Origin: DASYGT01 sp035999365
GTDB taxonomy: Bacteria; Actinomycetota; Actinomycetes; Mycobacteriales; Jatrophihabitantaceae
Length of the DNA: 64,000 nt
Direction of reading: 5' to 3'
NCBI GenBank assembly: GCA_035999365.1
Contig: DASYGT010000009.1
Span: 59,623 to 123,622, forward strand
The notes under the pieces were generated by a model, which saw nothing but the letters and a program-made list of their open reading frames with translations, did not search any database and was not told where the DNA came from. Made by a program: the position numbers and the translations under genes. Within the stretch, counting starts at the first letter, position 1, and each line of letters begins with the position of its first letter. This document shows, piece by piece, positions 1 through 9,129 of this stretch.

Positions 1-1
1 C

Positions 2-61
2 GAGGCCGTCAAGCAGAAGCGCTACGGCGAGGGCGTGCTTTGGTACGGTCGCCGACGATGA
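2..61 (+). CDS. rsmD: 16S rRNA (guanine-N2)-methyltransferase RsmD, C-terminal end only
   Basis: Only the last 19 codons are inside the window. They read EAVKQKRYGEGVLWYGRRR and then stop at TGA 59-61. A tail of the type RYGE..LWYGR directly before coaD is typical of RsmD, which methylates G966 of 16S rRNA. The stop overlaps the coaD start in an ATGA tetranucleotide, so the two genes are probably translationally coupled. The call rests on a short tail plus the neighbour, so it is likely but not certain. Confidence 0.7.
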   Translation, partial: EAVKQKRYGEGVLWYGRRR

Positions 62-585
62 GCACCCCAGGGGATTCCAGCTTTTCCGGCGATCGGCCGC
101 CCGTGCGCCGCGCCGTGTGCCCAGGCTCCTTCGACCCGGTCACGAACGGTCACCTGGACATCATCGGGCGGGCCGCGCAGCTTTACGACGAGGTGGTCGT
201 GGCTGTCTTCGTCAACCAGTCGAAGTCCAGCCTCTTCACCGTCGAAGAGCGTCGCGAGATGCTGCAGGAAGTCACCGCCTCGTATGGCAACGTCCGCATC
301 GACACCTTCCACGGACTTGTCGTGGACTACTGCCGCACGCACGACATCCCGGTGATCGTGAAGGGGCTGCGCGCCGTCAGTGACTTCGACTACGAGTTGC
401 AGATGGCCCAGATGAATCGCGGGCTGGCAGGCGTCGACACCCTGTTCATGCCGACCAACCCCGAATACAGCTTCCTCGCCTCGAGTCTGGTCAAGGAGAT
501 CGCGAAGTGGGGCGGGGACGTTTCCGCACTCGTCCCGGGGAACGTCCTGAAGAGTCTCATCGATCGAGCCACGTCCAGCGAGTGA
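58..585 (+). CDS. coaD: Phosphopantetheine adenylyltransferase
   Basis: CoaD transfers AMP from ATP to 4'-phosphopantetheine, the penultimate step of coenzyme A synthesis in the cytoplasm. The nucleotidyltransferase signature CPGSFDPVTNGHLD (residues 21-34, including the TNGH motif) and the C-terminal SSLVKE motif (near residue 142) are intact. I chose ATG 58 because it overlaps the upstream stop (ATGA). A GTG at 103 would give about 160 residues beginning directly at the family core, the length of the mycobacterial enzyme, and remains possible; neither start has a clear ribosome binding site. CoaE, the next enzyme of the pathway, is encoded at 55.3 kb. Confidence 0.95.
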   Translation: MSTPGDSSFSGDRPPVRRAVCPGSFDPVTNGHLDIIGRAAQLYDEVVVAVFVNQSKSSLFTVEERREMLQEVTASYGNVRIDTFHGLVVDYCRTHDIPVIVKGLRAVSDFDYELQMAQMNRGLAGVDTLFMPTNPEYSFLASSLVKEIAKWGGDVSALVPGNVLKSLIDRATSSE

Positions 586-589
586 GGCC

Positions 590-1309
590 ATGACGGACCA
601 GGCGCTGCGGCGGACGGACGAGCTTCTCACCGAGCTCGTCGAGCTGGTCGAGACGGCACGCACCGTGCCGATGTCGTCCTCGATCGTGCTTCCGCGTGAA
701 CGTGTGCTCGACCTGCTCGATGAGCTGCGCGAGACGATGCCGCCTGAGATGCAGGAGGCGCGGCGCACGATCGCGAGCCGCGACACGATGCTGCACGACG
801 CCTACGAGCAGGCCGGACAGGCGCGGGAGACGGCCGCGGCTGAGGCCGAGGCACTGCTCACCGACGCTCGTCAACGGGCAGATCTCGCGCTGCACGAAGC
901 CGACGTCCACGCGCACGAGATCATCGAGGCCGGCCGCGCCGAGCACGCCCACCTCGTGTCGGCCACCGGCGTCCACCAGGCAGCTACCCAGGCTGCCCAA
1001 GAGCTGCGGGCTGAGGCGCAGCATCGCGCCGAGGAGCTCTGGGCTGACGCGCAGCACCGTGCCGAAGAGTCGAACGCCGAGGCAGAACGGCGCGCCGACC
1101 AGCTGCGCCGTGACGCGGAGGCCTACGCCGCGAAGCTGACCGCTGACGCCGAGGACTATGCCGACCGCACCCTGGCCGAACTCGCCGAGACCTTGCAGCG
1201 CAGCGCCGCAACCGCCGAACAGGGCCGATCGGCATTGGCGAGACGGCGCGCCGGCGCGCAGGGTGATGGCGGGCCGCCCGAGCCACCGGCATCGGCAAAT
1301 TCGGACTGA
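590..1309 (+). CDS. sepIVA: SepIVA-like DivIVA-family septation coiled-coil protein
   Basis: This 239-residue protein begins with a short DivIVA-like N-terminal region (about residues 1-60, containing VPMSSSIVLPRERVLDLLDEL). A long alanine-, glutamate- and arginine-rich coiled coil follows from about residue 65 to 225, with repeats such as AEAQHRAEELWADAQHRAEE. The N-terminal pattern and the place between coaD and DUF177-rpmF-rnc match mycobacterial SepIVA, an essential cell-division factor that localises to the septum and the intracellular membrane domain. The gene starts 4 nt after coaD. Function is inferred from family and order; the C-terminal tail is low complexity. Confidence 0.8.
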   Translation: MTDQALRRTDELLTELVELVETARTVPMSSSIVLPRERVLDLLDELRETMPPEMQEARRTIASRDTMLHDAYEQAGQARETAAAEAEALLTDARQRADLALHEADVHAHEIIEAGRAEHAHLVSATGVHQAATQAAQELRAEAQHRAEELWADAQHRAEESNAEAERRADQLRRDAEAYAAKLTADAEDYADRTLAELAETLQRSAATAEQGRSALARRRAGAQGDGGPPEPPASANSD

Positions 1310-1364
1310 CTCCTGATCTCGGCTAAGCTGAAGGCGGCCTCAACTGGATCCAGGCCGTCCTCGT

Positions 1365-1982
1365 ATGCCTGAGAACATCACACCGAACCGGCGCGAAGCC
1401 CGCGCCAATGCCCGCAGCCCGTTCGTCTTCGACGTTCGCGAGTTGGGGCGGCGAGCGGGCGCGATGCAGGAATTTCGGCGCAGTGTTCCCGCGCCTGCTG
1501 GGCTCGGCCTGGAGATCATCGAAGTACCGGAAGGTGCTCCGCTCGCGCTCGACATCCGGCTGGAATCGGTTACCGAAGGTGTGCTCGTCACAGGCACCAT
1601 TTCGGGACCGCTCCGCGGAGAGTGTGGACGGTGCCTCGAACCGGTCTCGGAGAACTTCGCGGTCGAAATCTGCGAGCTGTTCGCCTATCCGGACAGCGCG
1701 ACGGATGAGACCACGGAGCAGGACGAGGTGCGCCGGCTCGAGAAGGACCTGCTCGATCTCGAACCGGTGGTGCGTGACCTGGTCGTTCTCGGTCTGCCGT
1801 GGACGCCCCTGTGCGGGCCGGACTGTTCCGGGCTGTGCCCCACCTGCGGGGAGCGGCTGGACGACCTGCCGGCCGGTCACACACACGAGGTGTTAGACCC
1901 GCGCTGGGCCGCTCTGGCGTCGTTTGCAGAAGACGCAGCGCCGGGCGGCGCGGCACCAGAATCATCAGATCAGCCTGACTAG
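1365..1982 (+). CDS. DUF177 (YceD-type) protein
   Basis: This is the DUF177/YceD family protein that usually precedes rpmF. YceD-family proteins have been linked to 23S rRNA accumulation or large-subunit assembly; the exact role in actinobacteria is not settled. The 205-residue protein has the family motifs CGRCLEPV (after residue 80) and a C-terminal cysteine cluster (CGPDCSGLCPTCGERLDDL) that may bind zinc. It ends 11 nt before rpmF, with which it is probably co-transcribed. The ATG start gives MPENITPNRREARANARSPFVFDVRELGRR in pieces consistent with the family, which normally has FVFDVREL close to the N terminus. Confidence 0.85.
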   Translation: MPENITPNRREARANARSPFVFDVRELGRRAGAMQEFRRSVPAPAGLGLEIIEVPEGAPLALDIRLESVTEGVLVTGTISGPLRGECGRCLEPVSENFAVEICELFAYPDSATDETTEQDEVRRLEKDLLDLEPVVRDLVVLGLPWTPLCGPDCSGLCPTCGERLDDLPAGHTHEVLDPRWAALASFAEDAAPGGAAPESSDQPD

Positions 1983-1993
1983 AGGAGAACGAC

Positions 1994-2173
1994 GTGGCCG
2001 TCCCGAAGCGGAAGATGTCGCGCAGCAACACCCGGGCACGGCGCTCGCAGTGGAAGACGAGCGCACCGACGCTTGCGCCCTGCCCGAACCGCGCCTGTGG
2101 CGAGATGAAGCTGCCGCACACCGCCTGCAGCAACTGCGGGCAGTACGACGGCAAGCAGGTCCTCTCGGTCTGA
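1994..2173 (+). CDS. rpmF: 50S ribosomal protein L32
   Basis: The 59-residue product starts at GTG with AVPKRKMSRSNTRARRSQWK, the highly conserved L32 N terminus. It carries four cysteines in the pattern CPNRAC...TACSNC, so it is the zinc-binding (C+) form. The ribosome binding site AGGAGA lies 6 nt upstream of the GTG. It follows the DUF177 gene and is followed after 4 nt by rnc, the usual order. The protein is part of the large ribosomal subunit near the peptidyl-transferase region. Confidence 0.96.
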   Translation: MAVPKRKMSRSNTRARRSQWKTSAPTLAPCPNRACGEMKLPHTACSNCGQYDGKQVLSV

Positions 2174-2177
2174 CGCA

Positions 2178-2906
2178 GTGGCTGTCCAACCAGAGGCTGC
2201 CGCCGCCGACCAGCGCGAGCTCGCCGACGCCCTCGGTGTCGTGCTCGACGGCGGCCTGCTTCAGCGTGCCCTGACGCACCGCTCGTACGCCTACGAGAAC
2301 GGCGGGCTGCCGCACAACGAGCGACTCGAGTTCCTCGGCGATTCGGTGCTCGGCATCGTCGTCACCGAGACGCTGTATCGCGCCCACCCTGACCTGCCCG
2401 AGGGCAAGCTGGCCAAGCTCCGGGCCTCGGTAGTGAACATGCGGGCGCTCGCCGACATCGCTCGCGGCATCACCCCCCGCGGCTTGGGCGCGTTCGTGCG
2501 CCTGGGACGCGGCGAGGAGGTCACTGGCGGCCGCGACAAGTCCAGCATCCTGGCCGACACGTTCGAAGCGGTGCTCGGCGCCATCTACCTCGAGCACGGC
2601 CTTCCAGTGGCAGCGAGAGTGGTCCACGATCTGTTCGACGAGCTGTTGGACGACGTAGCTACGAGCGACGCCGGGCTGGACTGGAAGACGAGCCTGCAGG
2701 AGCTCACCGCCGAACGCGGCCTGGGCGTGCCGGACTACATCATGTCCTCCGAAGGCCCCGACCACGCCAAGACGTTCACCGCGCGTGCCGCAGTCGCGGG
2801 GCAGACCTTCGCTGCGTCCACCGGACGCAGCAAGAAGGAAGCCGAGCAGTTGGCGGCCGAGACGGCGTGGCGCGCGATCATCGCCAACGACACACGCGCC
2901 GGCTGA
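2178..2906 (+). CDS. rnc: Ribonuclease III
   Basis: RNase III cuts double-stranded RNA, including the 30S rRNA precursor. The catalytic signature NERLEFLGDSVLGIVVTE is present near residues 50-67, with the second acidic cluster DTFEAVLGAIYLE near residues 125-137. The C-terminal third (about residues 165-235) is a double-stranded RNA-binding domain ending in GRSKKEAEQLAAETAWRAI. The length of 242 residues is typical. The GTG start lies 4 nt after the rpmF stop and mutM follows after 7 nt, so the genes form an operon. Confidence 0.96.
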   Translation: MAVQPEAAAADQRELADALGVVLDGGLLQRALTHRSYAYENGGLPHNERLEFLGDSVLGIVVTETLYRAHPDLPEGKLAKLRASVVNMRALADIARGITPRGLGAFVRLGRGEEVTGGRDKSSILADTFEAVLGAIYLEHGLPVAARVVHDLFDELLDDVATSDAGLDWKTSLQELTAERGLGVPDYIMSSEGPDHAKTFTARAAVAGQTFAASTGRSKKEAEQLAAETAWRAIIANDTRAG

Positions 2907-2913
2907 CCCGGAC

Positions 2914-3867
2914 GTGCCGGAGCTCCCCGAGGTCGAGACCGTCCGAGCGGGTCTGCAGCGATGGGCCATCGGCCGCACGATCACCAGCGTCGAGATCACC
3001 CATCCCCGAGCGGTGCGCCGACACCTCGCCGGCGCCGGCGACTTGGCGGCCCGCCTGACCGGCGCGCGATTTGCCGCTGCCTGCAGGCGCGGCAAGTACC
3101 TCTGGCTGCCACTCGAACGAGGCGGAGCCGACGAACCGGACGACGCGCTCGTCGCGCATCTCGGGATGAGCGGGCAGTTCCTGGTACGTCCCGACGACGC
3201 AGCCGACGAACGCCACCTGCACGTCCGGATCCGGTTTGCCGACGGGGCGTCACAGTTGCGATTCGTAGACCAGCGCACCTTCGGCGGGCTGATGCTCGAC
3301 CAGCTCGTCGGCGACGGTGACGACGCCCGGGCTGACGAGACGCTGCCTGCGCAGATCGCGCACATCGCTCGAGACCCGATCGACCCGCGTTTCGACGATG
3401 CGGCCTTCGCCGTCGCCCTGCGTCGCCGGAACTCTGCACTGAAGCGGGCGCTGCTCGACCAGAGCCTGGTGTCGGGGATCGGCAACATCTACGCCGACGA
3501 GGCGTTGTGGCGCGCTCGCCTGAATGGCGAACGACCGGCCCGGACGCTGACCCGCGCGGCCGTGACGGAGCTGCTTGCCGCCGTGCGTGCTGTCCTCGGC
3601 GAGGCGCTGCGGGCCGGTGGAACCTCGTTTGATGCGCTGTACGTGAACGTGAACGGCGAGAGCGGGTACTTCGATCGCTCGCTCGCTGTGTACGGGCGGG
3701 AAGGTGAGCCGTGCCCACGCTGCGGGGCGAGGATTCGGCGGGTCCGGTTCATGAACCGTTCGAGCTTCTTCTGCCCGTCCTGCCAGCGACCGCCCAGGAT
3801 CCGGGGCCTGCGGGTGCCGGCCGCCGGCGCTGAGGGTCCCGTATCGGGCGGGCAGTCCACCCCATAA
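2914..3867 (+). CDS. mutM: Formamidopyrimidine-DNA glycosylase (Fpg/MutM)
   Basis: This bifunctional DNA glycosylase/AP lyase removes 8-oxoguanine and formamidopyrimidines. The GTG start gives PELPEVETVRAGL; in this family the proline after the removed methionine is the catalytic nucleophile, which fixes the start. The helix-two-turn-helix segment includes LVSGIGNIYADEALW, and the C-terminal zinc finger (CPRCGARIRRVRFMNRSSFF followed by CPSCQ) is complete. The product has 317 residues. It follows rnc by 7 nt, the order found in many actinobacteria. An in-frame reading upstream of the GTG exists but overlaps rnc and is not part of the protein. Confidence 0.95.
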   Translation: MPELPEVETVRAGLQRWAIGRTITSVEITHPRAVRRHLAGAGDLAARLTGARFAAACRRGKYLWLPLERGGADEPDDALVAHLGMSGQFLVRPDDAADERHLHVRIRFADGASQLRFVDQRTFGGLMLDQLVGDGDDARADETLPAQIAHIARDPIDPRFDDAAFAVALRRRNSALKRALLDQSLVSGIGNIYADEALWRARLNGERPARTLTRAAVTELLAAVRAVLGEALRAGGTSFDALYVNVNGESGYFDRSLAVYGREGEPCPRCGARIRRVRFMNRSSFFCPSCQRPPRIRGLRVPAAGAEGPVSGGQSTP

Positions 3868-4066
3868 CCCATGCTTGTTGACCCGTCGTTACCGTGGTGC
3901 GACCATAAAGTGACTTGGCGGGGGCCCACGCTCGGTGTATGGAGCCGTCAGCGCCTCTCCCGCCCTGTCGAACATCGGTATCACGCACATGTCCCTGGTC
4001 GGCCGGGATCAATCCGAGCCCGCGAGCACCGGCCCCGGCATCAGATGTAGCGAAGGGTCACCCCAC

Positions 4067-4255
4067 ATGGCGCGCGCCTTGCTCGGTTATGTAGGCAACA
4101 GCTCGGATCAGGCCCTGGCCTTCGAAGTTGCGAGGTTGCGTCGGCGTGTCGCTGATCTCGAGGCACAGGTCGCCGATCTGCGCGAGCGCGCGCACGTCGA
4201 GCTCGACCTCGAGCTGCACCAGATTGCGCACGCTGCAGAACCGGCGCTGACCTGA
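4067..4255 (+). CDS. Small conserved coiled-coil protein upstream of smc
   Basis: The 62-residue product starts MARALLGYVGNSSDQALAFE and continues as a short heptad-rich helix (RLRRRVADLEAQVADLRERA). Other actinobacteria have small proteins opening with a similar (R/K)ALLGYVG motif and a leucine-zipper-like helix; I recall this from memory and cannot confirm a family name. I chose this ATG because the motif starts there; an upstream in-frame ATG at 3935 would add 44 residues without typical coding character. Function is unknown. The coiled coil suggests a dimer or a partner-binding peptide. Confidence 0.6.
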   Translation: MARALLGYVGNSSDQALAFEVARLRRRVADLEAQVADLRERAHVELDLELHQIAHAAEPALT

Positions 4256-4384
4256 CGTATCCGGTCGCGCCCGCTCTGTCGAGGGCTGAGATCCAGCAGA
4301 GGTAGCGCTGGTAGGTTTTGCGCACGCGTCGCGGCGCGTCGCCGTACATCGCCGCGCTGCCCGAACGTCTGATCCGGGAGTCCT

Positions 4385-7300
4385 GTGCACCTCAAGTCGC
4401 TGACGCTGCGGGGCTTCAAGTCCTTCGCTTCGGCCACGACCCTTCGGTTCGAACCCGGCATCACAGCCGTCGTCGGTCCCAACGGCTCGGGTAAGAGCAA
4501 CGTCGTCGACGCGATCGCCTGGGTGCTCGGCGAGCAGGGCGCCAAGGCGTTGCGCGGCGGCAAGATGGAGGACGTCATCTTCGCGGGCACGGCCGGGCGC
4601 CCGCCGCTCGGGCGCGCCGAGGTGACCCTGACCATCGACAACTCCGACAACGCCCTGCCGATCGACTACACCGAGGTGTCGATCACCCGCCGGATGTTCC
4701 GGGAGGGCACCAGCGAATACGAGATCAACGGCGAGGCCGCCCGCCTGCTGGATATCCAGGAATTGCTCAGTGACTCCGGCATCGGTCGCGAGATGCACGT
4801 CATCGTGGGCCAGGGGCAGCTCGACTCGGTGTTGCAGGCACGCCCGGAAGACCGCCGCGGATTCATCGAGGAGGCCGCCGGCGTCCTCAAGCATCGCAAG
4901 CGCAAGGAAAAGGCGCTGCGGAAGCTGGAATCGATGCAGGCGAACCTCACCCGCCTCACCGACCTGACGGCAGAGTTGCGGCGCCAGCTCAAGCCGCTGG
5001 GCAAACAAGCCGAGATCGCCCGCCGCGCGGCCGGCGTCCAGGCCGAGTTGCGTGATTCCAAGTTGCGGCTGCTGGCCGACGATCTGTTGCACCTGCGCAC
5101 CGAACTCGATCGTGAGGTTGCCGACGAGGAGGCGATCCGTGCTCGCCGTTCCGAGGTCGAGGCGGCACTCGACGAGGCGCGTCGGCGCGAGACCGAGCTG
5201 GAGCAAGCCGTGGCTGCTGACGCCCCGCTCGTCGCTCGGACGCAGGAGAACTGGTACCGGCTGTCGGCACTGGAGGAGCGCTACCGCGGCACGTTGTCCC
5301 TCGCGGCGGAACGAGCGCGGCTGCTCGCCGAGGAGACCGAGCTCGTCCGGACCGGCCGCGAGCCCGAGGCTATGGAGGCCGAGGCCGAGGAGGTTCGCGG
5401 CGCGGAGGCCGAGCTGCAGGCGGAGCTCGAAACATCGCATGCAGCGCTGACCGAGATCGTTGGCAACCGCCAGGAACTCGAACGGCAGCTTGCTGACGCG
5501 GAGCGGGCACTGGTGGCCGCCGCTCGTGCGGTCGCCGACCGCCGCGAGGGGCTGGCCAAGCTCATGGGTCAGGTGAACGCACTGCGCACTCGGGCGAGCG
5601 CCGGCGGCGACGAGATCGCCCGCCTCGTGGCGGCCGCGACCGATGCTCGCGAGCGTGCTGCTCGCGCCGAGGCTGCGCTGCATCAGCTGCACGCTGACAT
5701 CGGCATGCTCGACGAGGGCGAACTCAGTCTCGACGAGCGGCACGAAGCGGCGGTGGCGGCATTCGAGGCCGCCAGTGCGCGAGTGCGCGAACTGGTGCAG
5801 ATGGAGCGGGACGCCGAGCGGGAACGTTCCACCTGGACGGCGCGCGCCGACGCACTGGCCATGGGTCTGACCAGCAAGGACGGCGCAGGGGCGTTGCTCG
5901 CGGCCGGGTCCCGGCTGCCGGGCGTGCTCGGATCCGTTGCCGCGCTGCTCACGGTCGAACCGGGTCACGAGGCGGCCCTCGCCGCGGCGCTCGGCCTGCT
6001 GGCCGACGCGGTGGCCGTCGCCTCGCCGTCGGACGCGGTGCAGGCTCTCGAGCTGCTGAAGGAAGGCGACGGCGGGCGTGTCGGGCTGCTGGTTGGTGGC
6101 GATGCCCCGGCGCCGGACCGCAGAACATGGCCATCGCTGCCGCCCGGTGCTCGCTGGGCCGTCGATCTCGTCCGAGTGCCGGACGCCATCCGCGCGAGTG
6201 TCGCGGCCGCACTCGATCGTGTCGCGGTGGTCGACGACCTCGCCGCGGCGCAGCGGCTCGTCGGCCAGCATGCGGAGATCCGCGGCGTCACGCGAGCGGG
6301 CGACGTGCTCGGCAGCCGATGGTCGGCCGGTGGGTCGTCGTCGACCCCGAGCGCGATCGAGATCAGGGCCGCGGTCGACGAAGCGCAGCAGAAGGCGGAC
6401 GAGGCGGCGTCGCGGCACGATCGATCGCACGCGCAGCTCAGCGAGGCCAAGCAGCGGGCCGCCGAGCTCGAGGCAGAGGTCACTGCTGCGCTGGTGGCGC
6501 TGCACGAGTCCGACGCGAAGCTGTCGGCTGTGGCCGAGCAGCTCGCCGAGCTGGGGCAGGAGGCCCGGTCGGCCAGCGCCGAGGCCGAACGGCTGGACGC
6601 GGCTCGCGCTGACGCGGAAGAGGCGCGCGACCGCGACCTGGCCGGGCTGTCTGAGTTGGAGGAGCGGCTGCATCTCGCGCAGGCACAGGCCGACGAGCCC
6701 ACCGAGCCGGCAACCGACGAGCGGGACTCATTGCAGGCGCGCGTCGCGCAGGCACGCCAGACCGAGATGGATGCGCGCCTCGCGGTGCGCACCGGCGAGG
6801 AGCGGGTTCGCGCCGTCGCCGGACGTGCCGAGCAGCTGTTGCGTGCCGCCGAACTCGAGCGCGAAGCTCGCCGGCGCCAGCAGCAGGCTCGGGAGGCTCG
6901 CGCACGCGGCGCGGTTGTCGCCGCCGAGGTGCGCGACGCGGCGAGGCGAGTACTGACGAGCATCGCGGCATCGCTCGACGCCGCGGTGATCGAGCGTGAC
7001 ACCGTGCAGCACGATCGCGTCGTCCGCGAGGGTGAGTTGCTGACATTGCGCGCACGCAGCCGCGAGCTCGCCGAGGAGCAAGCACGGCTCACCGACGCGG
7101 TGCACCGCGACGAGATGATCCGCGCCGAACAACGGCTGCGCATCGAGCAGCTTGAGCAGCGGGCCGTCGAGGAGTTCGGCGTCGAGGTCGAAACCCTGTT
7201 CGCGGAGTACGGCCCAGACCAGCCGTGCCCGCCGAGTGCGATCGAGGTGGCCGAGTACGAGCAGGCTCGCGAGCGTGGCGAGGAGGTCGTCGCTCCCCAG

Positions 7301-7993
7301 TCGGGCCCGTTCCACCGGCCGACGCAGGAGAAGCGTGCCGCCCGAGCTGAGCGGGATCTCGCCCTGCTCGGCAAAGTGAATCCGCTGGCCCTGGAGGAAT
7401 TCGCCGCCCTGGAGGAACGGCATCAGTTCCTGTCGACGCAGCTGGAGGACCTGAAGGCGACGCGACGGGACCTGCTGACTGTTGTCAAGGAGGTCGACGA
7501 GCGGATCCTCGAGGTGTTCACGGCCGCCTACAACGACGTCGCCCGCGAATTCGAGATCGTCTTCGCAACGCTGTTCCCCGGAGGCGAGGGGCGCCTCGTG
7601 CTCACCGACCCGGACGACATGCTGCTCACCGGTATCGATGTCGAGGCCCGTCCCCCGGGCAAGAAGGTGAAGCGCCTCTCGCTGCTCTCCGGTGGTGAGC
7701 GATCGCTGACCGCCGTCGCCCTGCTCGTGGCGATTTTCCGGGCGCGTCCCAGCCCGTTCTACGTGCTGGACGAGGTCGAGGCGGCACTGGACGACACCAA
7801 TCTCGGACGGCTCATCGCGCTCGTCGCCGAACTGCGCGCGAGTAGCCAGATCATCATCATCACGCACCAGAAGCGCACGATGGAGATCGCCGACGCCCTG
7901 TACGGCGTGACGATGCGGGGCGACGGAGTCACTCAGGTGATCAGCCAGCGCCTGCGTGACGCCGAGGGCGAGGCACTGGCCGCGGCTCAGTGA
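4385..7993 (+). CDS. smc: Chromosome partition protein SMC
   Basis: SMC forms a dimeric ATPase ring that organises and segregates the chromosome together with ScpA and ScpB, which are not in this window. The 1202-residue product has the N-terminal head with Walker A GPNGSGKSN (about residues 31-39), two long coiled coils, a flexible hinge (about 505-620, with GVLGSVAALLTVEPGHEAAL), and the C-terminal head with signature LSGGERSLTA (near 1101) and Walker B FYVLDEVEAALD. The start is GTG, giving HLKSLTLRGFKSFA, the conserved N terminus. Mycobacterium places ftsY next; here an L,D-transpeptidase gene intervenes. Confidence 0.97.
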   Translation: MHLKSLTLRGFKSFASATTLRFEPGITAVVGPNGSGKSNVVDAIAWVLGEQGAKALRGGKMEDVIFAGTAGRPPLGRAEVTLTIDNSDNALPIDYTEVSITRRMFREGTSEYEINGEAARLLDIQELLSDSGIGREMHVIVGQGQLDSVLQARPEDRRGFIEEAAGVLKHRKRKEKALRKLESMQANLTRLTDLTAELRRQLKPLGKQAEIARRAAGVQAELRDSKLRLLADDLLHLRTELDREVADEEAIRARRSEVEAALDEARRRETELEQAVAADAPLVARTQENWYRLSALEERYRGTLSLAAERARLLAEETELVRTGREPEAMEAEAEEVRGAEAELQAELETSHAALTEIVGNRQELERQLADAERALVAAARAVADRREGLAKLMGQVNALRTRASAGGDEIARLVAAATDARERAARAEAALHQLHADIGMLDEGELSLDERHEAAVAAFEAASARVRELVQMERDAERERSTWTARADALAMGLTSKDGAGALLAAGSRLPGVLGSVAALLTVEPGHEAALAAALGLLADAVAVASPSDAVQALELLKEGDGGRVGLLVGGDAPAPDRRTWPSLPPGARWAVDLVRVPDAIRASVAAALDRVAVVDDLAAAQRLVGQHAEIRGVTRAGDVLGSRWSAGGSSSTPSAIEIRAAVDEAQQKADEAASRHDRSHAQLSEAKQRAAELEAEVTAALVALHESDAKLSAVAEQLAELGQEARSASAEAERLDAARADAEEARDRDLAGLSELEERLHLAQAQADEPTEPATDERDSLQARVAQARQTEMDARLAVRTGEERVRAVAGRAEQLLRAAELEREARRRQQQAREARARGAVVAAEVRDAARRVLTSIAASLDAAVIERDTVQHDRVVREGELLTLRARSRELAEEQARLTDAVHRDEMIRAEQRLRIEQLEQRAVEEFGVEVETLFAEYGPDQPCPPSAIEVAEYEQARERGEEVVAPQSGPFHRPTQEKRAARAERDLALLGKVNPLALEEFAALEERHQFLSTQLEDLKATRRDLLTVVKEVDERILEVFTAAYNDVAREFEIVFATLFPGGEGRLVLTDPDDMLLTGIDVEARPPGKKVKRLSLLSGGERSLTAVALLVAIFRARPSPFYVLDEVEAALDDTNLGRLIALVAELRASSQIIIITHQKRTMEIADALYGVTMRGDGVTQVISQRLRDAEGEALAAAQ

Positions 7994-8097
7994 TTTGCGG
8001 GGGCACAAGCCCCGGTGAACAGCCGGCGCCCGCTGATTCGCTGTGAATTGGACCAGTCGGTTGTGGACACGCTGAGCCGCTCACCTACCGTGGACGG

Positions 8098-9087
8098 GTG
8101 ATGACTCCGAGCCGAAGTCCGCGTCGTGCCCGAATCCTGGGCGCCGTAACACTCGCCGCAGTAGCTGCCCTGACCCTGGCGTCGTGCAGCTCGGCGGCCA
8201 AGAGCGGGCACGGCTCCGCCGTGATCACCGGTGCGAATGGCTCCACCAGTGCCCCCGGATCCACGTCGGCCTCGACGTCGGCTTCGGCGTCTCCCGCCGC
8301 GGCACCCGTGCACGTGAGACTCACCAATTCCGACGGCACCACCGTCGGCATCGGCATGCCGGTCATCGCCTACTTCTCCAAGAAGATCACCAGCGCCAAG
8401 GCACTGCAGCAGGCGACGACCATGACGGTCAACGGCGCCCCGGCGACGGGCGCGTGGTACTTCGAGACGTCTGCGGCGTTCAAGGGCTACCCGATCGAAG
8501 GGCACTTCCGGCCACAGAAGTTCTGGCCGGCGCACGCGACGATCCACATCGGCATGCCCATCAAGGGACTGTCCGCGGGCGAGGGCCTCGCCTATGACGA
8601 CAGCCTGACCCTGGACTTCTCGACCGGCTCCGCTGACATCGCGGTTGTCGACGACGTCTCGCACACGCTGCACCTGACCATCGACGGCCAGGACAAGGGC
8701 ACCTACCCGGTATCGCTCGGCGCGTCCAACACGCGAACCCGCTCCGGCATCAAGGTGATCATGGAGAAGGGGCGGGTCACTCGCATGTCCGGCCCGGGCT
8801 ACGACGAATGCTGCGTGAAGTACACCCAGCGGCTGACCTACGACGGCGAGTACCTGCACTCCGCACCATGGAACGTGTCGAACATCGAGCACGGCGTCGA
8901 TTCGTCCAACGGCTGCACGAACCTCCTGCCTTCCGACGCGATCAAGCTGTACGGCCTGCTGACGATCGGCGACGTCGTGGAGTACCCGAACGCCAACGGC
9001 GGCAAGATGCAGCTGGGGCAGGGTTACGGCGACTGGAACGTGCCGTGGCCGCTGTGGCTGACGGGCGGGCTCGTCAGTACGTCCTGA
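8098..9087 (+). CDS. L,D-transpeptidase lipoprotein with Ig-like domain
   Basis: This enzyme is predicted to form 3-3 crosslinks between peptidoglycan stem peptides outside the membrane. It has a lipoprotein signal peptide with lipobox LASC (Cys near residue 30), a Ser/Ala/Thr-rich linker, an Ig-like domain (about 65-180) and a C-terminal YkuD catalytic domain. The catalytic motif reads HGVDSSNGCTNLL, with His265 and Cys273 counted from the GTG. The architecture resembles mycobacterial LdtMt2. Start is GTG 8098 or the adjacent ATG 8101. It lies 104 nt after smc and 42 nt before ftsY on the same strand, so it may share transcripts with them. Confidence 0.9.
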   Translation: MMTPSRSPRRARILGAVTLAAVAALTLASCSSAAKSGHGSAVITGANGSTSAPGSTSASTSASASPAAAPVHVRLTNSDGTTVGIGMPVIAYFSKKITSAKALQQATTMTVNGAPATGAWYFETSAAFKGYPIEGHFRPQKFWPAHATIHIGMPIKGLSAGEGLAYDDSLTLDFSTGSADIAVVDDVSHTLHLTIDGQDKGTYPVSLGASNTRTRSGIKVIMEKGRVTRMSGPGYDECCVKYTQRLTYDGEYLHSAPWNVSNIEHGVDSSNGCTNLLPSDAIKLYGLLTIGDVVEYPNANGGKMQLGQGYGDWNVPWPLWLTGGLVSTS

Positions 9088-9129
9088 CCGTGGCGCCGAA
9101 GGGCGCACCCGCACTGCGAAGATGAGCAC

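Noticed and set aside
4058..6673. Long minus-strand reading across the first part of smc
   Set aside because: It is the antisense shadow of smc, with composition typical of reversed coiled-coil coding sequence.
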